Of a DNA stretch of 17,159 nucleotides, positions 14,251 through 17,159 are shown piece by piece. The stretch spans positions 1 to 17,159 of the forward strand of contig CAJOQA010000004.1 in assembly GCA_905236465.1 (NCBI GenBank). The letters are read 5' to 3'. How positions within the stretch are numbered: the stretch's first letter is position 1; each line of letters begins with the position of its first letter. The notes beneath the pieces are model-generated. The model was given only the letters and a program-made list of their open reading frames with translations, ran no database searches and had not been told where the DNA came from. The DNA comes from an uncultured Treponema sp. (GTDB taxonomy: Bacteria; Spirochaetota; Spirochaetia; Treponematales; Treponemataceae). A program made the position numbers and the translations under genes.

Positions 14251-15802
14251 CGCAGTTTCCGCATTTTTCGTTATAAATATTTTTTATATGATCCTGAAGA
14301 AGTGAAGAATTTTTGTTCCAAACTTCTTCAAGAGACTCTTTAAAGACATTTCCTATAGGACTATTAAAGGTTTCACGGCAAATAGGAACGTCTCCGTTTG
14401 TAAGAATCGTCATATCTCTTTTTATATGCCAACAAGGAACTCTTTCTAACGGTGAAAGATCAGCAGGACGCTCATCGCTTAAAAGACCACAGACAGTATC
14501 ATATTTTTGAATTATAAGTTTTCCTTTACTGGGGGATGCTACATCGTGCCAAAATCTATAAAAGGATTCAAGTTCCTCTTCGTTTATATTCATCCGTGTA
14601 AACTGGGGATAAACGTCTAAGGGAAAATATTGTTGCAAGACAGAAACTGTTTCAGTGGCCTTTGCAAAGCAATCGCACCCGTGGATTTTCTGATAAGTTG
14701 CGGGTGTAAAAGCGTCTAGGGAAATTATCCAGTTTATTCTTCCCGCATAAGGGGCCAGTTCTTTTGCGATACTTTCAAGCTGCCCCTGCTGAAGTGAAAC
14801 ACCTGCTGTTTCAACAAGCAGAGACAAATTTGGATAAGAAAGCACTTCTTTTGCGCACTTAGTAAAATCTGAAGACATAAGTGGATCTGTCCAAGTTCCT
14901 AGTCCCACTACAGCGCTTTCAGAAAAATCATTTATTTGCTTTATAAGGAGTGTAAACTTATCAAAGGCCATTGTATCATTTTCATTTAGCAAACCTAACA
15001 TTGGGTTATATACAGCCTTTGTTGAAAAGCGCTTGGAAAGCTGAATATTATAATAAGACGGAAGCCCCTTTTGTACGGAAGAGGACTTGCATGCCTTTTC
15101 TGCAAGGTTATAGGCTGAAAAATCAGTATTCCCTTCTTTTTTCATAAGTTCAAAAAGTGCAAGGCACGAAGCTGTTAGGGACTTAGTTGAGCAGGAAAAA
15201 TCTAAGCGCATCATGCGGAAATCTTTTTCTGCCATAACCGTTTCTATTTCAAAGGCATTAACATCACCCTTCATTATGGAAAAAAAGGAATTGTTGGAAA
15301 CGGGCTTTTTCCCCTCTTCTGCCTGACTTTCTTGACTTAAAGCTAAAAATATTTTTGCAGTTCCTGCATTTATTACTTCAGGATAAAGCCCCAGGGGATA
15401 GCCATCGCTTGAAGTATATTCAGCTAAGTATTCACTATGAGCCTTTAGTATTTTTTTGCTAAGCTCACCATCTAAAAAAGGTCTGTCGGCTACTGTATAA
15501 ATAATTGTGTCAGCCTTGTTTTTATCTGCTTCAGAGGACATAGCCTCTAGAAGACTAGTAACAGTCCATTCGTCTTTTTTTATAATTGAAACTCTTTTAT
15601 TAAGGGAAAGCTTTTCAACAGCTTCTTCTACAAGTCCTGAAGTTTTGGAATTTACAGCTATAGAAAATGAAGGCTCCCCTTCTATGCCACAAGCCCATAA
15701 AAGGCATCGGTCAAAGGCTGACTTAGAATCAAAAAGAGGCTTGAAGGCATATTCTGTAGTAAATCCTGCAAATAAAAAAACGAGACTTTTCATCATTTCC
15801 AT
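14225..15802 (-). CDS. spiro-SPASM protein (radical-SAM-like fold lacking the CxxxCxxC motif)
   Basis: First gene of the operon, 525 residues. Residues about 4-220 resemble a GT-A nucleotidyltransferase (IYTVADRPFLDGELSKKIL at 101-119 parallels the ADNPFL motif of the trimodular protein) but lack the SxRLPGK loop. Residues about 248-440 follow a radical-SAM barrel: YYNIQLSKRFSTKAVYNP lines up with the normal IELTxRCNxxCxYCP, giving Phe259, Ala263 and Asn266 at the three iron-sulfur Cys positions; VVGLGTWTDPLMSSDF (298-313) and LLVETAG (328-334) match later strands. The C-terminal SPASM domain is intact with Cys457, Cys475 (NGDVPIC), Cys514 and Cys517 (CGNC). A family of this kind is known only from spirochaetes, with no assigned function. 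No good SD precedes Met1; Met4 at 15793 is an alternative start. Confidence 0.88.
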   Translation of the reverse strand: MEMMKSLVFLFAGFTTEYAFKPLFDSKSAFDRCLLWACGIEGEPSFSIAVNSKTSGLVEEAVEKLSLNKRVSIIKKDEWTVTSLLEAMSSEADKNKADTIIYTVADRPFLDGELSKKILKAHSEYLAEYTSSDGYPLGLYPEVINAGTAKIFLALSQESQAEEGKKPVSNNSFFSIMKGDVNAFEIETVMAEKDFRMMRLDFSCSTKSLTASCLALFELMKKEGNTDFSAYNLAEKACKSSSVQKGLPSYYNIQLSKRFSTKAVYNPMLGLLNENDTMAFDKFTLLIKQINDFSESAVVGLGTWTDPLMSSDFTKCAKEVLSYPNLSLLVETAGVSLQQGQLESIAKELAPYAGRINWIISLDAFTPATYQKIHGCDCFAKATETVSVLQQYFPLDVYPQFTRMNINEEELESFYRFWHDVASPSKGKLIIQKYDTVCGLLSDERPADLSPLERVPCWHIKRDMTILTNGDVPICRETFNSPIGNVFKESLEEVWNKNSSLLQDHIKNIYNEKCGNCDEYYTFNF

Positions 15803-15856
15803 TATCGGAATTTTATTTGTAAGATATTAGAGGGAAAAATAATTAAGAAAAATACA

Positions 15857-15862
15857 ATTATA
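15857..15862 (-). promoter_or_regulatory. -10 box of the six-gene operon promoter
   Basis: Perfect TATAAT on the minus strand, 54 nt before the first ATG of the operon. No good -35 is found at 16-18 bp; the best nearby hexamer, TTGTAA, leaves only 14 bp and lies in an inverted repeat, so an activator or an extended -10 region may be needed. This is the only plausible promoter seen for the operon. Confidence 0.45.
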
Positions 15863-15866
15863 CTGA

Positions 15867-15885
15867 TTTTTGTAAATTACAAAAA
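15867..15885. repeat. 19-bp inverted repeat upstream of the operon -10
   Basis: TTTTTGTAA, one central A, TTACAAAAA: a perfect odd palindrome 4 bp upstream of the TATAAT. It covers the place where a -35 would lie. It could be an operator for a dimeric regulator; chance in A+T-rich DNA is possible. Confidence 0.4.
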
Positions 15886-15948
15886 AAACTTATACTTTCC
15901 TTAACTTAGAATATATTTCACAAATATTAATTTTCTTTAACTATTTGT

Positions 15949-16215
15949 TCAGCATGTTCCATAGCATAAAAAATTTTCCAATATATATTTTTTCTTTACG
16001 GTAATTGCCCATGCGCCTTTTTCTTTTTCAATAAGCTCAGGATTCGCGTAGTCAGAAAGTGCCCCACATAAGTCTTCAACTTTTAAACGCATGTTTTCTA
16101 GAGCAGTCTCGTTAGGATAAAGATGCTCAACTGATAAGGATGATTTTGGAGAAATTTGATTCAAGAAAGCCCGTATCGGTTCAATAATACTTATATCCGC
16201 ATTGTTTATTGTCAC
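15949..16215 (-). CDS. small antitoxin-like protein, no partner toxin seen
   Basis: A short protein of 88 residues, read from a GTG at 16215 that has AAGGA 7 nt upstream; a TTG at 16239 in the same frame would add eight residues but has no SD. The start (VTINNADISIIEPIRAFLNQ) and the end (GALSDYANPELIEKEKGAWA then ITVKKKYILENF) follow the pattern of type II antitoxins, whose C-terminal YANPxLxxxEKxAW segment wraps the toxin. This is my pattern recognition, not a database hit. No toxin ORF follows: 15803-15948 holds no ORF of useful size. Upstream on the same strand lies the relic of a restriction-type gene. The ending after NF is unusual (LCYGTC), and a one-base shift in the A-run before it would give a different tail. 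Confidence 0.5.
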   Translation of the reverse strand: MTINNADISIIEPIRAFLNQISPKSSLSVEHLYPNETALENMRLKVEDLCGALSDYANPELIEKEKGAWAITVKKKYILENFLCYGTC

Positions 16216-16261
16216 AGTTAAATCCTTGTCAACCTCCAAATTTCAATATATCTCTATTTTT

Positions 16262-16414
16262 CTACACCGTCAACATCTTATCCAGCTCGCCCATAAGCCG
16301 TCAGTTTCCATAAACACTTTGATTATTCTGCCGTAGTGCGTGATTTCCTATGCGAAAAAGAGTGCGTCCCTTGCGATCTTTGAGCCATTTTTCTGCTACC
16401 TGATAGCAGAAAAA
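16262..16414 (-). pseudogene. C-terminal relic of a type ISP restriction/N6-methylase-like gene
   Basis: Reading the minus strand in three frames gives one continuous C-terminus: FFCYQVAEKWLKDRKGRTL (16414-16358), then EITHYGRIIKVFMETD after a one-base insertion near 16348, then LMGELDKMLTV and a TAG stop (16297-16262) after a one-base loss near 16299. The order YQVxEKWLKDRKGRxL...EIxHYxRIIxxxxETDRLMxELD matches the end of large Eco57I/type ISP restriction-methylase proteins as I know them. The rest of the gene is absent, replaced by the leader of the recombinase gene. The two indels and missing body mark it as decayed. Confidence 0.62.
16388..16414. repeat. perfect 11-bp inverted repeat upstream of the recombinase gene
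   Basis: TTTTTCTGCTA (16388-16398), loop CCTGA, TAGCAGAAAAA (16404-16414). It lies about 57 nt before the recombinase ATG and inside the restriction-gene relic. It may be a hairpin in the leader, a binding site, or left from the relic's coding sequence. A near-repeat TATTTTGCTAC / TATTTTGCAAC follows at 16423-16452. Confidence 0.6.
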
Positions 16415-16470
16415 CGTGCGGCTATTTTGCTACAATAATAGTATTTTGCAACACAAAAGAAGGAGCATAA

Positions 16471-17064
16471 ATGACTTACGGCTATATTAGAGTTTCAAGT
16501 GACAAACAGACTGTAGAAAACCAACGCTTTGAAATCAATAAATTCTGTGCAAAAGAAAATCTTCAAATTGATGGATGGATTGAAGAGACAATCAGCGGAA
16601 CTAAGAATTATGACAAACGGAAGCTTGGGGAACTTTTGAATCAAGTACAGAAAGATGATTTAATCATCTGCGCGGAACTTTCACGGCTCGGCCGTAACCT
16701 TTTTATGATTATGGAGATTCTTCATATCTGTATGAATAAAGAATGTAAGGTCTGGACTATCAAAGACAACTACCGTCTCGGTGATGATATTCAAAGTAAG
16801 GTACTAGCCTTTGCGTTCGGTCTTAGTGCAGAAATTGAGCGCAATTTGATTAGCCAGCGCACAAAGGAAGCTTTGGCGATGCGGAAAGCGATGGGTATTC
16901 ACATCGGACGAATTCAAGGCAGTCACAATCAAAAAGTCAAATTGACTGGTTACGAACATAGGATTCGAGAGCTTCTTGCGCTTGGCATTCCAAAAGCCGA
17001 GATTGCAAGAAAACTAAACGTAGACAGGACTACGCTGTGGCGATTTCTGAAAACATTGAACTAA
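16471..17064 (+). CDS. Mpi-family serine recombinase (DNA invertase/resolvase)
   Basis: Small serine site-specific recombinase of 197 residues. The catalytic domain begins YGYIRVSSDKQTVENQRFE with nucleophile Ser9, followed by WIEETISGTKNYDKRKLGEL, the active-site arginines in ELSRLGRNL (Arg72, Arg75), and QSKVLAFAFGLSAEIERNLI (108-127) with the long E-helix ISQRTKEALAMRKAMG. A C-terminal helix-turn-helix (about 164-193: IRELLALGIPKAEIARKLNVDRTTLWRFL) binds DNA. The wording is very close to Mpi, the global invertase of Bacteroides that flips capsule promoters, so descent from a Bacteroidales mobile element is likely. AAGGAG SD lies 5 nt before the ATG. It stands at the boundary of an accessory stretch; no matching pair of inverted recombination sites is visible here, so it may act as a resolvase or on sites elsewhere. 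Confidence 0.92.
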   Translation: MTYGYIRVSSDKQTVENQRFEINKFCAKENLQIDGWIEETISGTKNYDKRKLGELLNQVQKDDLIICAELSRLGRNLFMIMEILHICMNKECKVWTIKDNYRLGDDIQSKVLAFAFGLSAEIERNLISQRTKEALAMRKAMGIHIGRIQGSHNQKVKLTGYEHRIRELLALGIPKAEIARKLNVDRTTLWRFLKTLN

Positions 17065-17087
17065 ACAGACCGAATAGTTGCAACAGT

Positions 17088-17159
17088 GGGGGAAGTCTCC
17101 CCCTCGCTACAGCCGGCAAGCCGTCTTCCGCTACCCCCTCTCCTAGGGGCGCTGCCCCT
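17088..17159. other. G+C-rich tail with short hairpins, continues past the window
   Basis: About two-thirds G+C by eye against clearly A+T-rich surroundings. GGGGGA-AGTC-TCCCCC (17088-17103) is a 6-bp hairpin 24 nt past the recombinase stop without a U-run, and AGGGGC-GCT-GCCCCT (17145-17159) is another at the very end. Such compact G+C hairpins are common at the ends of repeats and mobile elements. No coding sequence is seen. Confidence 0.5.

Noticed and set aside
15949..15990. Programmed frameshift in the A-run of the antitoxin-like gene
   Set aside because: The run is not followed by a stimulatory structure that I can see, and the unshifted reading matches the expected antitoxin ending up to KKKYILENF, so chance or a sequence error is simpler.
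16240..16470. Invertible promoter flanked by inverted recombination sites for the Mpi-like enzyme
   Set aside because: The only long inverted repeat has a 5-nt loop, too short to be an invertible segment, and no matching distant pair was found within the window.
1..17159. CRISPR array, rRNA or replication origin
   Set aside because: No regularly spaced repeats, no rRNA-like conserved stretches and no DnaA-box cluster were seen on reading both strands.

Overview
The window looks like a stretch of a Treponema-type spirochaete chromosome. The clearest evidence is a periplasmic flagellar sheath protein FlaA with the treponemal N-terminus, a spirochaete-restricted spiro-SPASM protein, an isoleucyl-tRNA synthetase of the eukaryote-like clade, and A+T-rich intergenic DNA. 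A secreted GH5 endoglucanase-like lipoprotein suggests a host-associated treponeme (gut, rumen or oral) that meets plant or other beta-glucans. The species cannot be named from the sequence alone.

Layout. 1-861 (-) is the 5' part of ileS, cut by the window edge. 1037-2065 (+) is the GH5 lipoprotein, divergent from ileS. 2230-4867 (-) holds two membrane transporters: an AspT/YidE-type carrier without its usual cytoplasmic domains, and a ThrE-type threonine/serine exporter. A tRNA-Glu(UUC) with promoter and terminator follows at 4950-5021 (-). 5110-6369 (-) is a RelA/SpoT-synthetase-domain protein with C-terminal TPRs, and 6451-7533 (-) is flaA with its own sigma70-like promoter and a good terminator.

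The centre of interest is 7660-15802 (-), six genes that overlap or nearly touch and almost certainly form one operon. In transcription order they are the spiro-SPASM protein, a GT2 glycosyltransferase, an 837-residue fusion (SpsF-like cytidylyltransferase, PseG/SpsG-like hydrolase, zinc ribbon, SAM methyltransferase), an ATP-grasp ligase, an N-acetylmuramoyl-L-alanine amidase and a GerMN-domain membrane protein. flaA follows directly. The parts fit making and transferring a CMP-activated, O-methylated, acyl-modified nonulosonic acid (pseudaminic-acid type), possibly for flagellar filament glycosylation. That role is inference. The spiro-SPASM protein appears to be a double pseudo-enzyme: the three Cys of the radical-SAM motif are F, A and N, and its N-terminal nucleotidyltransferase-like domain has lost the SxRLPGK loop.

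15949-17159 is an accessory edge. It has a small antitoxin-like gene with no visible toxin, a frameshifted C-terminal relic of what looks like a type ISP restriction/methylase protein, a Mpi-family serine recombinase and a G+C-rich tail with short hairpins that continues past the window. Two copies of a 36-bp palindromic repeat lie near the left end, one in the ileS leader and one at the stop of the AspT/YidE-type gene.
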